Origin: JANYBV01 sp043763155
GTDB lineage: Bacteria; Pseudomonadota; Alphaproteobacteria; Rickettsiales; SXRF01
Length of the DNA: 36,403 bases
Assembly (NCBI GenBank): GCA_043763155.1
Contig: JAYULW010000009.1
Location: forward strand, 1 to 36,403
Direction of reading: 5' to 3'
Shown here one piece after another: positions 15,943 to 23,689 of this stretch. The position numbers and the translations under genes are program-made. How positions within the stretch are numbered: position 1 is the stretch's first letter; every line of letters begins with the position of its first letter. The notes below the pieces were generated by a model. The model was not told where the DNA came from. It saw nothing but the letters and a program-made list of their open reading frames with translations, and did no database searches.

Positions 15943-15958
15943 ACACTATATAATAAAA
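15943..15958 (+). promoter_or_regulatory. nrdJ -10 box overlapping a second NrdR-like half-site
   Basis: ACACTATATAAT contains TATAAT at 15949-15954, 27 bases before the start codon. It also matches the first half of the NrdR consensus (ACACTATAT). Binding there would occlude polymerase. The -35 region (GAAAAG) is weak. Confidence 0.5.
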
Positions 15959-15981
15959 CATCTATTACAGGGAAATATAGC

Positions 15982-18900
15982 ATGCGCATTGAACGGCATT
16001 TCACCAAGGCGACCACCACGACCACCGGCGTATATGACAGCATCGCGTTCAAGAAAATTGACGTGGTGATGAAAAACCCGGATGGCTCGGCTGTGTTCGA
16101 GGCCCTTGGCACCGAAGTGCCCGACGCATGGTCGCAGGTCGCCTGCGACGTCATCGCCCAAAAATATTTCCGCAAAGCCGGCGTTCCCGCCGCCCTCAAA
16201 AAAGTCGAAGAAGCCACCGTCCCCTCGTGGCTCTGGCGCTCCGTGCCGGATGAAGTGGCCCTCGACAAACTCGGCAAAGACGCGCGAAACACCGGAGAGA
16301 CGTCTGCAAAGCAGGTCTTCGACCGCCTCGCTGGCGCATGGGCTTACTGGGGCTGGAAGGGCGGCTATTTTGACACCGAAGAAGACGCCAAAACCTTCTA
16401 CGACGAAATGCGCTTCATGCTCGCAAACCAGATGGCAGCCCCCAATTCCCCGCAATGGTTCAACACCGGCCTGCACTGGGCCTACGGCATTGACGGCCCA
16501 AGCCAAGGCCATTTCTATGTGGACCCAGAGTCCAAAAAAGTCACCAAATCCAAATCCTCCTACGAGCGCCCCCAGCCCCACGCCTGCTTCATCCAAGGCG
16601 TGTCTGACGACCTCGTAAACGAAGGCGGCATCATGGATTTGTGGGAGCGCGAAGCGCGTCTCTTTAAGTATGGCTCCGGCACCGGCTCCAACTTCTCCGA
16701 CCTGCGCGGCGGCGGCGAAAACCTCTCCGGCGGCGGCAAATCCTCCGGCCTCATGAGCTTCCTGAAAATCGGTGACCGCGCCGCTGGCGCCATCAAATCC
16801 GGCGGCACCACCCGCCGCGCCGCCAAAATGGTGGTGGTAGATATTGATCATCCCGACATCTCCGACTTCATCAACTGGAAAGTGCTGGAAGAACAAAAAG
16901 TAGCCGCCCTCGTCACCGGCTCCAAGCTCTGCCAGAAGCATCTCGGTGCCATCATGGCCGCCTGCCAGATTGGCGAATCCGAATCCCGCTTCTCTCCTTC
17001 GGATAACCCCGCCCTCAAAAAGGCCATGAAAGACGCCCGCAAATCGCTGGTACCCGACAACTACATCCAGCGCGTGGTCGAGTTCGCCAAGCAAGGCTTC
17101 ACCAACCTCGACTTCCCCGCCTATGATACGGATTGGGATTCCGAAGCCTACCGCACCGTCTCCGGCCAGAACTCCAACAATTCGGTGCGCGTCACCAACG
17201 AATTTTTGGAAGCCGTAGCCCAAGACAAACCTTGGCACCTGCTGCGCCGCACCGACAATAAAGTGGCCGAAACCATCCCCGCCCGCGAACTCTGGGACGA
17301 AATCGCCTATGCCGCATGGGCCTGCGCCGACCCCGGCCTGCAGTATGATACCACCATCAACGAATGGCACACCTGCCCCGAATCCGGCCGCATCCGCGCA
17401 TCGAACCCCTGCTCCGAATACATGTTCCTCGACGACACCGCTTGCAACCTTGCCAGCATCTACCTGCTCAAGTTCAAACGCGAAAATGGAGCATTCGATG
17501 TCAAAGCATTCGAATACGCCAGCCGCCTCTGGACCCTCGTGCTGGAAATTTCCGTACTCATGGCCCAATTCCCCTCCAAGGAAATCGCCCGCCTGTCCTA
17601 CGAGTTCCGCACCCTCGGCCTCGGTTTTGCAAACATCGGCGGCCTGCTCATGGCTTCCGGCGTTGCCTACGATAGTGCCGAAGGCCGCGCCATCGCCGGT
17701 GCCATCACCGCCATCATGACCGGCGTTTCTTACGCAACCTCCGCCGAAATGGCCAAGGAAATGGGCCCCTTCGACGGCTACGAATCCAACAAGCAATCCA
17801 TGCTGCGCGTACTGCGCAACCACCGCCGCGCAGCCGTAGGTAGCATGGATGGCTACGAAGACCTCTCCATCAATCCCGTACCGCTCGACATGGATAATTG
17901 CGAAGACAAAAACCTCGTCAAAGCCGCCAAAAAAGCATGGGACAACGCCCTCCTGCTCGGTGAAAAATACGGCTTCCGCAACGCGCAGGCCACCTGCATC
18001 GCCCCCACCGGCACCATTGGTTTGGTCATGGATTGCGACACCACCGGCATCGAGCCGGACTTCGCCCTCGTGAAGTTCAAAAAGCTCGCAGGCGGCGGCT
18101 ACTTCAAAATCATCAACCAGCAGGTTCCCGAAGCGCTGAAAACCCTCGGCTACCCCGCCAAGCAAATCACCGAAATCGTGAACTACGCGGTAGGCCGTGG
18201 CACTCTGAAAGATGCTCCGGGCGTAAACCATCAGGCACTTCGCGCCAAAGGCTTCGACGATGAAGCACTCGCAAAGGTCGAAAAAGCACTCGCCGCAGCT
18301 TTCGAAATCAAGTTCGTATTCAACAAATACGCCCTCGGCGAAGAATTCTGCAAAACCAAACTCGGCCTCACCCAAGCCCAACTCGATGATTACGGCTTCG
18401 ACATGCTGGCAGCACTCGGCTTCCTGAAAGTGGATGTGGATGCCGCCAATGAATATTGCTGTGGCACCATGACGCTCGAAGGCGCACCCAATTTGAAAAA
18501 CCAGCATCTCGCGGTCTTCGATTGCGCCAACCCCTGCGGCAAAAAAGGCAAACGCTACCTCTCTGCCAAAAGCCACATCCTGATGATGGCCGCAGTGCAG
18601 CCCTACATCTCCGGCGCAATTTCCAAAACCATCAACATGCCCAACACCGCAACTGTTGAGGAATGCAAGGAAGCCTACCTCATGTCATGGAAGCTTTGCC
18701 TGAAAGCAAACGCCCTGTACCGTGACGGCTCCAAACTCTCCCAGCCGCTGAACGCCGCCATCGCCGCCGAACTCGGCGACATGGACGACGAGGACGAAAA
18801 GCAATCCACCGTGCAGGAGCTGCGCCAGCCCGCAGCCGTTGCCGAACGCATCGTCGAGCGCATCGTAACCGTCATGCAGGAACGCCAGAAACTCCCCGAA

Positions 18901-19668
18901 CGCCGCAAGGGCTACACCCAGAAGGCAAATGTCGGCGGCCATAAGGTGTACCTGCGCACCGGCGAATACGGCGACGGCCGCTTGGGCGAAATCTTCGTGG
19001 ACATGCACAAAGAAGGCGCGGCCTTCCGCTCCATGATGAACAACTTTGCAATCGCAGTCTCCATCGGCCTGCAATACGGCGTGCCGCTGGAAGAATTCGT
19101 GGATGCCTTCACCTTCACGCGCTTTGAACCCTCCGGCATGGTCGAAGGCAACGAAGCTATCAAGATGTCCACCTCCATCCTCGATTACATCTTCCGCGAA
19201 CTCGCAATCTCTTACCTCGGCCGCAACGACTTGGCCCATGTCGAAGTGGGTGATTTGCGTTCCGACTCCATCGGCCGCGGCGCAGGCGACTCCACCCGCG
19301 CCACCGACCAGCCCGAACTGCCCCAGCTTTTCAGCCAGGGTTTCGTACGCGGCAAACTCCATAAGCTGAATCTGGTAAGCAACAAATTCACCGGCAATCA
19401 GGCAACTGCCGCAGCCATGCTGCTGCAAGACCCCGACCTCGCCCATGAAACGAAGGCCTACCTAAAAACCGAACACGAAGGCACCACCGTGCATGTCGGC
19501 GTATCGGTTCAGCAAGCCGTCCACAGCCAGCAGAGCGAACGCGTGCGCGAAGCCAAAGCCAAAGGCTATGAAGGCGACGCCTGCGGCGAATGCGCCAACT
19601 TCACGCTGGTGCGCAATGGCACCTGCATGAAATGCGACACCTGCGGCGGCACCAGCGGCTGCTCGTAA
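15982..19668 (+). CDS. nrdJ: Vitamin B12-dependent (class II) ribonucleotide reductase
   Basis: A 1228-residue enzyme that reduces ribonucleotides to deoxyribonucleotides using adenosylcobalamin as the radical source, independent of oxygen. Visible motifs are HACFIQGVSDDL (substrate-reduction Cys), the glycine-rich TGSNFSDLRG, SNPCSEYMFLDDTACNL with Cys477 and the following Glu, and ATCIAPTGTIGLVMDCDTTG. The tail CGECANFTLVRNGTCMKCDTC carries the Cys pairs that re-reduce the active site. The length is that of the alphaproteobacterial type. AGGGA lies nine bases before ATG 15982. Upstream are a NrdR box and DnaA boxes. A strong terminator follows. A huge antisense frame (15946-18576) is a codon-bias shadow. 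Confidence 0.96.
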   Translation: MRIERHFTKATTTTTGVYDSIAFKKIDVVMKNPDGSAVFEALGTEVPDAWSQVACDVIAQKYFRKAGVPAALKKVEEATVPSWLWRSVPDEVALDKLGKDARNTGETSAKQVFDRLAGAWAYWGWKGGYFDTEEDAKTFYDEMRFMLANQMAAPNSPQWFNTGLHWAYGIDGPSQGHFYVDPESKKVTKSKSSYERPQPHACFIQGVSDDLVNEGGIMDLWEREARLFKYGSGTGSNFSDLRGGGENLSGGGKSSGLMSFLKIGDRAAGAIKSGGTTRRAAKMVVVDIDHPDISDFINWKVLEEQKVAALVTGSKLCQKHLGAIMAACQIGESESRFSPSDNPALKKAMKDARKSLVPDNYIQRVVEFAKQGFTNLDFPAYDTDWDSEAYRTVSGQNSNNSVRVTNEFLEAVAQDKPWHLLRRTDNKVAETIPARELWDEIAYAAWACADPGLQYDTTINEWHTCPESGRIRASNPCSEYMFLDDTACNLASIYLLKFKRENGAFDVKAFEYASRLWTLVLEISVLMAQFPSKEIARLSYEFRTLGLGFANIGGLLMASGVAYDSAEGRAIAGAITAIMTGVSYATSAEMAKEMGPFDGYESNKQSMLRVLRNHRRAAVGSMDGYEDLSINPVPLDMDNCEDKNLVKAAKKAWDNALLLGEKYGFRNAQATCIAPTGTIGLVMDCDTTGIEPDFALVKFKKLAGGGYFKIINQQVPEALKTLGYPAKQITEIVNYAVGRGTLKDAPGVNHQALRAKGFDDEALAKVEKALAAAFEIKFVFNKYALGEEFCKTKLGLTQAQLDDYGFDMLAALGFLKVDVDAANEYCCGTMTLEGAPNLKNQHLAVFDCANPCGKKGKRYLSAKSHILMMAAVQPYISGAISKTINMPNTATVEECKEAYLMSWKLCLKANALYRDGSKLSQPLNAAIAAELGDMDDEDEKQSTVQELRQPAAVAERIVERIVTVMQERQKLPERRKGYTQKANVGGHKVYLRTGEYGDGRLGEIFVDMHKEGAAFRSMMNNFAIAVSIGLQYGVPLEEFVDAFTFTRFEPSGMVEGNEAIKMSTSILDYIFRELAISYLGRNDLAHVEVGDLRSDSIGRGAGDSTRATDQPELPQLFSQGFVRGKLHKLNLVSNKFTGNQATAAAMLLQDPDLAHETKAYLKTEHEGTTVHVGVSVQQAVHSQQSERVREAKAKGYEGDACGECANFTLVRNGTCMKCDTCGGTSGCS

Positions 19669-19706
19669 GCCAAATATTTATAAATTTTTCAAAACTTGGT
19701 TGACTT

Positions 19707-19737
19707 GGGCGGGGCATAAAAACCCCGCCCTTCTTTT
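19707..19737 (+). terminator. Terminator of nrdJ
   Basis: An 8-bp stem GGGCGGGG (19707-19714) with CCCCGCCC (19723-19730) and an 8-nt A-rich loop is followed by TTCTTTT. It lies between the convergent nrdJ and ahpD genes. Confidence 0.9.
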
Positions 19738-19738
19738 A

Positions 19739-20269
19739 TCAACTAATCGAGGCAATGCTCTCCGCCTGCGCCACGGCATTGACCACCGCCGCAATGCGAA
19801 TAGCGCTCTGCACGCCCAGCGGCACAACCCCCGCCTTCACCACTTCCGCCACATGCGCCTCCATGCACATGCCGCACCCGTTGATGGACGACACCGCCAG
19901 CGACGCCAGCTCAAAATCCACCTTCGGTATGCCGGGATTCCCAATCACATTCATGCGCAGCTTCGCAGGCAACGCACCATACTGCTTATCACCCACCAGA
20001 TGCACAAAGCGGTAATACACATTGTTCATGGCCATGATGGTAGCAGCAGCCTTCGCCGCCTGCACCTCCGCCGCGCCCAATTGCGCCTCCTCGGTAATGG
20101 CCGAAACCACCGCCGCATTCTTCGTGCTATAGGCCGACGCCAGCGCAATCACATAAATCTGTGCCTGCGAAAGCTCCGGCGCCCCCTCAGGCGTGAGCAC
20201 CGTGCCAAGGTTCAGCTTCACATCCTTGGCATAGTCGCCAAGCCTGTCCTTCAAATTCTCAATATTCAT
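19739..20269 (-). CDS. ahpD: Alkyl hydroperoxidase AhpD
   Basis: A 176-residue all-helical protein with the AhpD active-site motif NGCGMCMEAH (Cys132, Cys135, His139). It reduces the peroxiredoxin AhpC and has weak peroxidase activity of its own. Together they form a peroxide-detoxifying pair that does not need AhpF. It starts nine bases after the ahpC stop, so the two are co-transcribed. AGGAG upstream (revcomp of CTCCT at 20275-20279) supports the start. Regulation by OxyR is expected from the site upstream of the operon. Confidence 0.95.
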   Translation of the reverse strand: MNIENLKDRLGDYAKDVKLNLGTVLTPEGAPELSQAQIYVIALASAYSTKNAAVVSAITEEAQLGAAEVQAAKAAATIMAMNNVYYRFVHLVGDKQYGALPAKLRMNVIGNPGIPKVDFELASLAVSSINGCGMCMEAHVAEVVKAGVVPLGVQSAIRIAAVVNAVAQAESIASIS

Positions 20270-20277
20270 AATCGCTC

Positions 20278-20817
20278 CTATGCTACCTTAATGGTGTCTT
20301 TGCCTTTTTCCCAATTGCAGGGGCACAGCTCGTCCGTCTGCAATGCGTCCAGCACGCGCAGCACTTCCTTCACATTGCGCCCCACGTTCAAATCCGTGAC
20401 CATGGAGAAGCGAATCACGCCCTCTGGGTCAATGATGTAGGTAGCGCGCTGCGCAACCCCTTCCTGCAGGTCGAGAATGCCCAGTGCCGAAGTCAGCTCG
20501 CGCTTCACATCAGCCAGCATCGGAAACGGCAGCGCATTCAACTCTTCCTTATGCTGCCTCCATGCCAGATGCACGAATTCAGAATCCGTACTTGCGCCCA
20601 GCACCTGCGCGTCGCGCTCCTTGAACTCTTTGTTCAGCTTTCCGAACTCAGCAATTTCGGTCGGGCACACAAAGGTGAAATCCTTGGGCCAGAAAAACAG
20701 CACCAGCCATTTGCCGGCATAGCTCTTGTCGTTCACTTCCGTGAAGGCCGTGGCAAGGTCATTGCTTACAGTTGCCTTCACATTGAAGGCGGGCAGTTTA
20801 TTCCCTACGCTTAACAT
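20278..20817 (-). CDS. ahpC: Alkyl hydroperoxide reductase AhpC (2-Cys peroxiredoxin)
   Basis: This 179-residue peroxiredoxin reduces organic hydroperoxides, H2O2 and possibly peroxynitrite. The peroxidatic Cys51 lies in DFTFVCPTEI and the resolving region is DELCPCNW (Cys165 and Cys167). The double Cys and the AhpD neighbour resemble the actinobacterial AhpC-AhpD pairing rather than AhpC-AhpF. The ribosome-binding site AGGAG overlaps the stop codon of a 31-codon upstream ORF. The gene is divergent from oxyR, with an OxyR-type site between. Confidence 0.95.
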   Translation of the reverse strand: MLSVGNKLPAFNVKATVSNDLATAFTEVNDKSYAGKWLVLFFWPKDFTFVCPTEIAEFGKLNKEFKERDAQVLGASTDSEFVHLAWRQHKEELNALPFPMLADVKRELTSALGILDLQEGVAQRATYIIDPEGVIRFSMVTDLNVGRNVKEVLRVLDALQTDELCPCNWEKGKDTIKVA

Positions 20818-20826
20818 AGTATTCTC

Positions 20827-20922
20827 CTAGTTTTTGGGTTGATTCTTGCAGGCGCAAAGCTCTGCGTCACCCTGCTCCAGCAGGGCGTAACAGCGAAAGA
20901 GAAAGTATTCAAAATGGGTCAT
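20827..20922 (-). CDS. 31-residue Cys-containing leader ORF of ahpCD
   Basis: An ORF of 31 codons and a stop lies between the OxyR site and ahpC on the ahpC strand. ATG 20922 is preceded by AAGGA at nine bases, a better site than many genes here have. Its TAG is part of the TAGGAG that serves ahpC, so translation of the two would be coupled. The peptide starts MTHFEYFLFRCYALLEQG and has Cys at positions 11, 23 and 25, the last two as C-x-C. It is not hydrophobic enough for a membrane peptide. Nothing of this kind is known to me, so a role as leader peptide or small redox-responsive protein is a guess. Confidence 0.5.
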   Translation of the reverse strand: MTHFEYFLFRCYALLEQGDAELCACKNQPKN

Positions 20923-20981
20923 GGCCTTACATCCTTCTGTTGTTACATCTGAAGGATAAGCCCGATGGCATGAAAGGTATA

Positions 20982-21018
20982 ATCTATTGATTTTATAGTA
21001 ATGATAGATTATATCTAT
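20982..21018. promoter_or_regulatory. OxyR binding site between ahpCD and oxyR
   Basis: The spacing ATCT-N7-TTAT-N7-ATAG-N7-CTAT matches the OxyR pattern ATAG-N7-CTAT-N7-ATAG-N7-CTAT in 13 of 16 defined bases. The half next to oxyR (21004-21018) is perfect. A TATAAT box (20978-20983) on the plus strand overlaps its left edge, consistent with autoregulation. Confidence 0.65.
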
Positions 21019-21021
21019 CGT

Positions 21022-21900
21022 ATGAACCTGCGCGATTTACAGTATTTAACCACCGTTGCCGAGCATTTGCATTTCGGCCACGCCGCCGAAATCTGCCATG
21101 TGAGCCAGCCCACGCTTTCCATGCAGCTTAAAAAACTGGAAGAATATCTGGGCGTGCAACTCTTTGAACGCACCAACAAACACGTCATGCTCACCCCCAT
21201 CGGCAAAAGCATCGTGGAGCGCGCTGCCCGCGTGCTGGAAGAAGCCGCCGCCATCCGCCAACTCGCGCGCGGCGCCAAAGACCCGCTCAGCGGCGATGTG
21301 CGCTTAGGGGTTTTCCCCACCCTCGCTCCGTATCTGCTGCCAAGCCTGGTCCCCAAAGTGAAGGAACACTTGCCCGACGTGAACCTGCTGCTCACAGAAG
21401 AAAAAACCCCCGCCATCATACAATTGCTGCATGAAGGCAAACTCGATTGTGCGCTGCTGGCATTGCCCGTGGAAGGTGATGGGCTGGCAACCGCCCCCCT
21501 CTTCACCGAACCCTTTTTACTTGCAGTTCCCAAATCCCACAAACTCGCCAAACGCAAAAGCGTAAAACCTTCCGACCTCGCGCCTTACGCACTCCTGCTG
21601 CTCGAAGAAGGCCACTGCCTGCGCGAACAAGCGCTCGAAGTATGCAGCATGATCGGCATTGGCGAGGCAAATAATTTCCGCGCAACCAGCTTAGAAACAC
21701 TGCGCCACATGGTCGCTGGCGGCAGCGCCATCACCCTCATGCCCAAACTCGCAATCCAGGAAGCTGACGCCATGGTGCGCTACATCCCGTTTGAATCCCC
21801 CGCCCCATCGCGCACCATCGGTCTGGTGTGGCGCCACACTTCCGCCCGCGCGCCCCTTTTTGCAGCTCTCGTCAAACTCCTGAAACAGAAGAAATTGTGA
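21022..21900 (+). CDS. oxyR: Peroxide-sensing LysR-type regulator OxyR
   Basis: A 292-residue LysR regulator. The N-terminal winged helix-turn-helix spans residues 1-60 (LRDLQYLTTVAEHLHFGHAA, SQPTLSMQLKKLE). The sensor domain contains EEGHCLREQALEVC, and from ATG 21022 its two cysteines fall at positions 199 and 208, exactly the numbering of the redox pair in E. coli OxyR. On oxidation these form a disulfide and the protein activates peroxide-defence genes. The frame opens at 21001, but that would read through the operator, and the conserved family N-terminus begins MNLRDLQYL. The gene is divergent from the ahp operon. Its TGA overlaps the ATG of a small downstream ORF. Confidence 0.95.
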   Translation: MNLRDLQYLTTVAEHLHFGHAAEICHVSQPTLSMQLKKLEEYLGVQLFERTNKHVMLTPIGKSIVERAARVLEEAAAIRQLARGAKDPLSGDVRLGVFPTLAPYLLPSLVPKVKEHLPDVNLLLTEEKTPAIIQLLHEGKLDCALLALPVEGDGLATAPLFTEPFLLAVPKSHKLAKRKSVKPSDLAPYALLLLEEGHCLREQALEVCSMIGIGEANNFRATSLETLRHMVAGGSAITLMPKLAIQEADAMVRYIPFESPAPSRTIGLVWRHTSARAPLFAALVKLLKQKKL

Positions 21901-22031
21901 TGCCGTCCAACAATGCTTATTACCTTGGTAAAATGCCTTTTATTAACCAATCCATAACCATTCGCGCCTATAATAGGATGTATGGAAAAGTGCCAAATCC
22001 GGCGTATCCGGAATTGCTGCGACCATGCTAA
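21900..22031 (+). CDS. 43-residue ORF between oxyR and the protease
   Basis: Its ATG overlaps the oxyR stop as TGATG, and its TAA overlaps a possible ATG (22031) of the protease gene as TAATG. The peptide begins MPSNNAYYLGKMPFINQ and is rich in Tyr, Asn and Pro, with one Cys near the end. Against it: the region is AT-rich, contains a TATAAT box at 21969-21974 and a CtrA-like site, and so could be simply the protease promoter. I do not recognise the sequence. Confidence 0.3.
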   Translation: MPSNNAYYLGKMPFINQSITIRAYNRMYGKVPNPAYPELLRPC

Positions 22032-22051
22032 TGCCGTCATATAGGTCTCAC

Positions 22052-22921
22052 ATGCCACGCTTAACAGTATTGCGTCTCGCCCCGCATTGCGCTACTGCGC
22101 TGCTGGTTGCGTGCGCGCTTTTTGTTGCGTTTCCCGCATCCGCCACCACGCCCGGCATGGAGAAAAAAGCCTACGCCGTAGGCACGGGTTTCTACATCAC
22201 CCATGACGGCTACATGCTCACCGCCAACCACGTTGTGGCCAACTGTTCCGGCCCCATCAGCATCCATGGCCGCCTGGTCGTGCTGCGCGCAAAAATCGTC
22301 GCCACCGATTTAGAACATGACATGGCGATTCTGAAAGTCCTCGCCCCCGACGTGAATATCCCCTACGTCACGAATTTCAGAAGCCTCACCAAGCCGCTGA
22401 AAGTCGGCGAGCCGGTGATCGTTACAGGCTATCCGTCGGAAAGCATGAACGGCGAGTTCGCCGAGTTCATCACCAACGACGCCAAAATCACCAACACCAA
22501 AAGCCATATCGGTGACAATTCACAGTTCATGTTCACCTATGCCGCCAAATCCGGTTTCAGCGGCGGCCCTGTGCTGGATGCGGCCGGAAACGTGCTGGGC
22601 ATGACGGCATCCGCTACCTGCACCTCCGCCACCTGCATGGAAGGTTTCAAGAAAACCTTCTCCATGCGCGCAACCACCGTTGAAGAAGTCGAGAAGCTCG
22701 AAGAAACCATCGCCAAGCATGTAGACACCAATATCGCGGCAAGCCTTCCGGTGATTTTCCGGTTCTTAGAGAGCAATAAAATTCCCTATCAGGAAGCGCA
22801 AGCCACCGCCGTGCCCACGGCTCAGCGCATCAGCGAAATCGCGCAGTCCATCGCCAATGTGCGCTGCCCCAGCGAAGAGCAGTCGCTCATTGACCATTCG
22901 GGCATCGTACTCACAAAATAA
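22052..22921 (+). CDS. Secreted trypsin-like serine protease
   Basis: A periplasmic chymotrypsin/HtrA-fold protease. The triad is visible: His in MLTANHVV, Asp in LEHDMAIL and Ser in KSGFSGGPVLD. A signal peptide covers the first ~31 residues from ATG 22052 and ends FPASA. There is no PDZ domain. Instead the C-terminal ~90 residues are helical and end in a Cys-containing tail (NVRCPSEEQ). A Cys pair (TCTSATC) follows the active Ser. In-frame ATGs at 22025 and 22031 are alternatives. AGG seven bases before 22052 and a compact signal peptide favour the latter. A possible -10 TATAAT lies at 21969. The substrate is unknown. Confidence 0.85.
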   Translation: MPRLTVLRLAPHCATALLVACALFVAFPASATTPGMEKKAYAVGTGFYITHDGYMLTANHVVANCSGPISIHGRLVVLRAKIVATDLEHDMAILKVLAPDVNIPYVTNFRSLTKPLKVGEPVIVTGYPSESMNGEFAEFITNDAKITNTKSHIGDNSQFMFTYAAKSGFSGGPVLDAAGNVLGMTASATCTSATCMEGFKKTFSMRATTVEEVEKLEETIAKHVDTNIAASLPVIFRFLESNKIPYQEAQATAVPTAQRISEIAQSIANVRCPSEEQSLIDHSGIVLTK

Positions 22922-22927
22922 AAACGC

Positions 22928-23041
22928 TCAGGAAGTGCCAGACACCTCATAGGAGGCGGGCCAGTAAAAGCTCCGCTCCTGCGGTTGCTGCGCACAGGCG
23001 CTGCACATCAGCAGCACCAAACTAGCGATAACAATACGCAT
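22928..23041 (-). CDS. Mini-lipoprotein, 37 residues
   Basis: A very short lipoprotein precursor: MRIVIASLVLLMCSAC is a signal with a lipobox ending SAC, leaving a mature peptide of about 22 residues (AQQPQERSFYWPASYEVSGT...). ATG 23041 follows the stop of another mini-lipoprotein by four bases, with TAGG as a possible ribosome-binding site. It lies convergent to the protease gene with a six-base gap. The tandem arrangement and clear lipoprotein signal make it credible despite its size. Its function is unknown. Confidence 0.6.
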   Translation of the reverse strand: MRIVIASLVLLMCSACAQQPQERSFYWPASYEVSGTS

Positions 23042-23045
23042 TGGC

Positions 23046-23219
23046 CTACGGCCCGATCGGACCGGAAGGGCCCATCGCGGCCACTTTACCCGAAGGCGAG
23101 AAGCTGCCGCCCTGCCATGCGGTTTCCTGTACCGGAGCGCAGGCTGCAAGCATGGTCAGGCTAACACAAATAAGAATCCGCCCGAAAGTGCCACGGCGGC
23201 AGGCTAAAAATGAATTCAT
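23046..23219 (-). CDS. Small lipoprotein, 57 residues
   Basis: A 57-residue lipoprotein precursor with a positively charged start (LACRRGTFGR), a hydrophobic core and the lipobox LAAC (lipidated Cys27). The mature peptide of ~31 residues is Gly/Ser/Pro-rich and ends GPSGPIGP. GGAGAG lies five bases before ATG 23219, a strong ribosome-binding site, so the gene is likely real. It is followed four bases later by a second mini-lipoprotein. I do not recognise either. They would sit in the inner or outer membrane. Confidence 0.65.
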   Translation of the reverse strand: MNSFLACRRGTFGRILICVSLTMLAACAPVQETAWQGGSFSPSGKVAAMGPSGPIGP

Positions 23220-23571
23220 ATGCTCTCTCCAAATGGGGTTGTTCTTTTTTGAGTTTTTTTGTCGTATTGCCTAAGACTATCTCAAGAACCGTGCCAAACC
23301 ATGATTTGAGGCTGAGAGCGGCTTTGCGCGTGAAGCACCCATCTCATTTGCCTATTTTTTAGGCAGCAGTCATGCACCCAGATTAAAAATAAGGCGCTAT
23401 AATGAGGCATTCATGCAAATATCGCATAACTAATGCCCACACCCCATAAAAACCCAGTAATCCACTTGAAAACAGTAACTTACTTACAACTCTGCCCACC
23501 GGCCCACGAAACCCAGCTTTTGCTTGAATTTTCGAGCCATTACGACTAATTGTCGCAGCTCAACGTAAGAT
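23220..23571. other. Intergenic region before tRNA-Thr
   Basis: I find no credible gene in these 352 bases. The left end holds the promoter region of the mini-lipoprotein pair. At the right end TTGAAT (23524-23529) and TAATTG (23547-23552), 17 bases apart, may form the tRNA promoter. Confidence 0.5.
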
Positions 23572-23647
23572 GCTGTCGTAGCTCAGCTGGTAGAGCACCG
23601 CATTCGTAATGCGGGGGTCGGGGGTTCGAATCCCTTCGACAGCACCA
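23572..23647 (+). tRNA. tRNA-Thr (anticodon CGU)
   Basis: This 76-base cloverleaf has a perfect 7-bp acceptor stem (GCTGTCG with CGACAGC), a D-arm GCTC...GAGC and an anticodon arm CCGCA-TTCGTAA-TGCGG. The anticodon is CGT, reading ACG. The T-loop is TTCGAAT. The CCA end is encoded at 23645-23647. Confidence 0.96.
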
Positions 23648-23689
23648 TTTTCCATATTTGATTCTTTACGGCTTCCACGCCACAATGGG

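Larger units (their letters stand above)
15427..15981. other. 555-bp regulatory region upstream of nrdJ
   Basis: No credible gene is present here. The left part is rich in T and A runs. The middle has AT-rich repeats (TAATTTGA twice in 17 bases near 15669-15688) followed by clustered DnaA boxes, then a NrdR box, a GC hairpin and the nrdJ promoter. The layout resembles a DnaA-responsive promoter, or less likely a replication-origin-like unwinding element. Confidence 0.6.

Noticed and set aside
15427..15981. Cobalamin riboswitch before nrdJ
   Set aside because: I looked for a B12-box pattern because the enzyme uses cobalamin, but no such conserved core is present. B12 riboswitches normally control the B12-independent isozyme anyway.
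15946..18576. 876-residue minus-strand open frame antisense to nrdJ
   Set aside because: It lies wholly opposite a clear nrdJ gene. The translation is Gly/Val/Phe/Glu-biased, as expected from C-ended codons on the other strand, and shows no domain.
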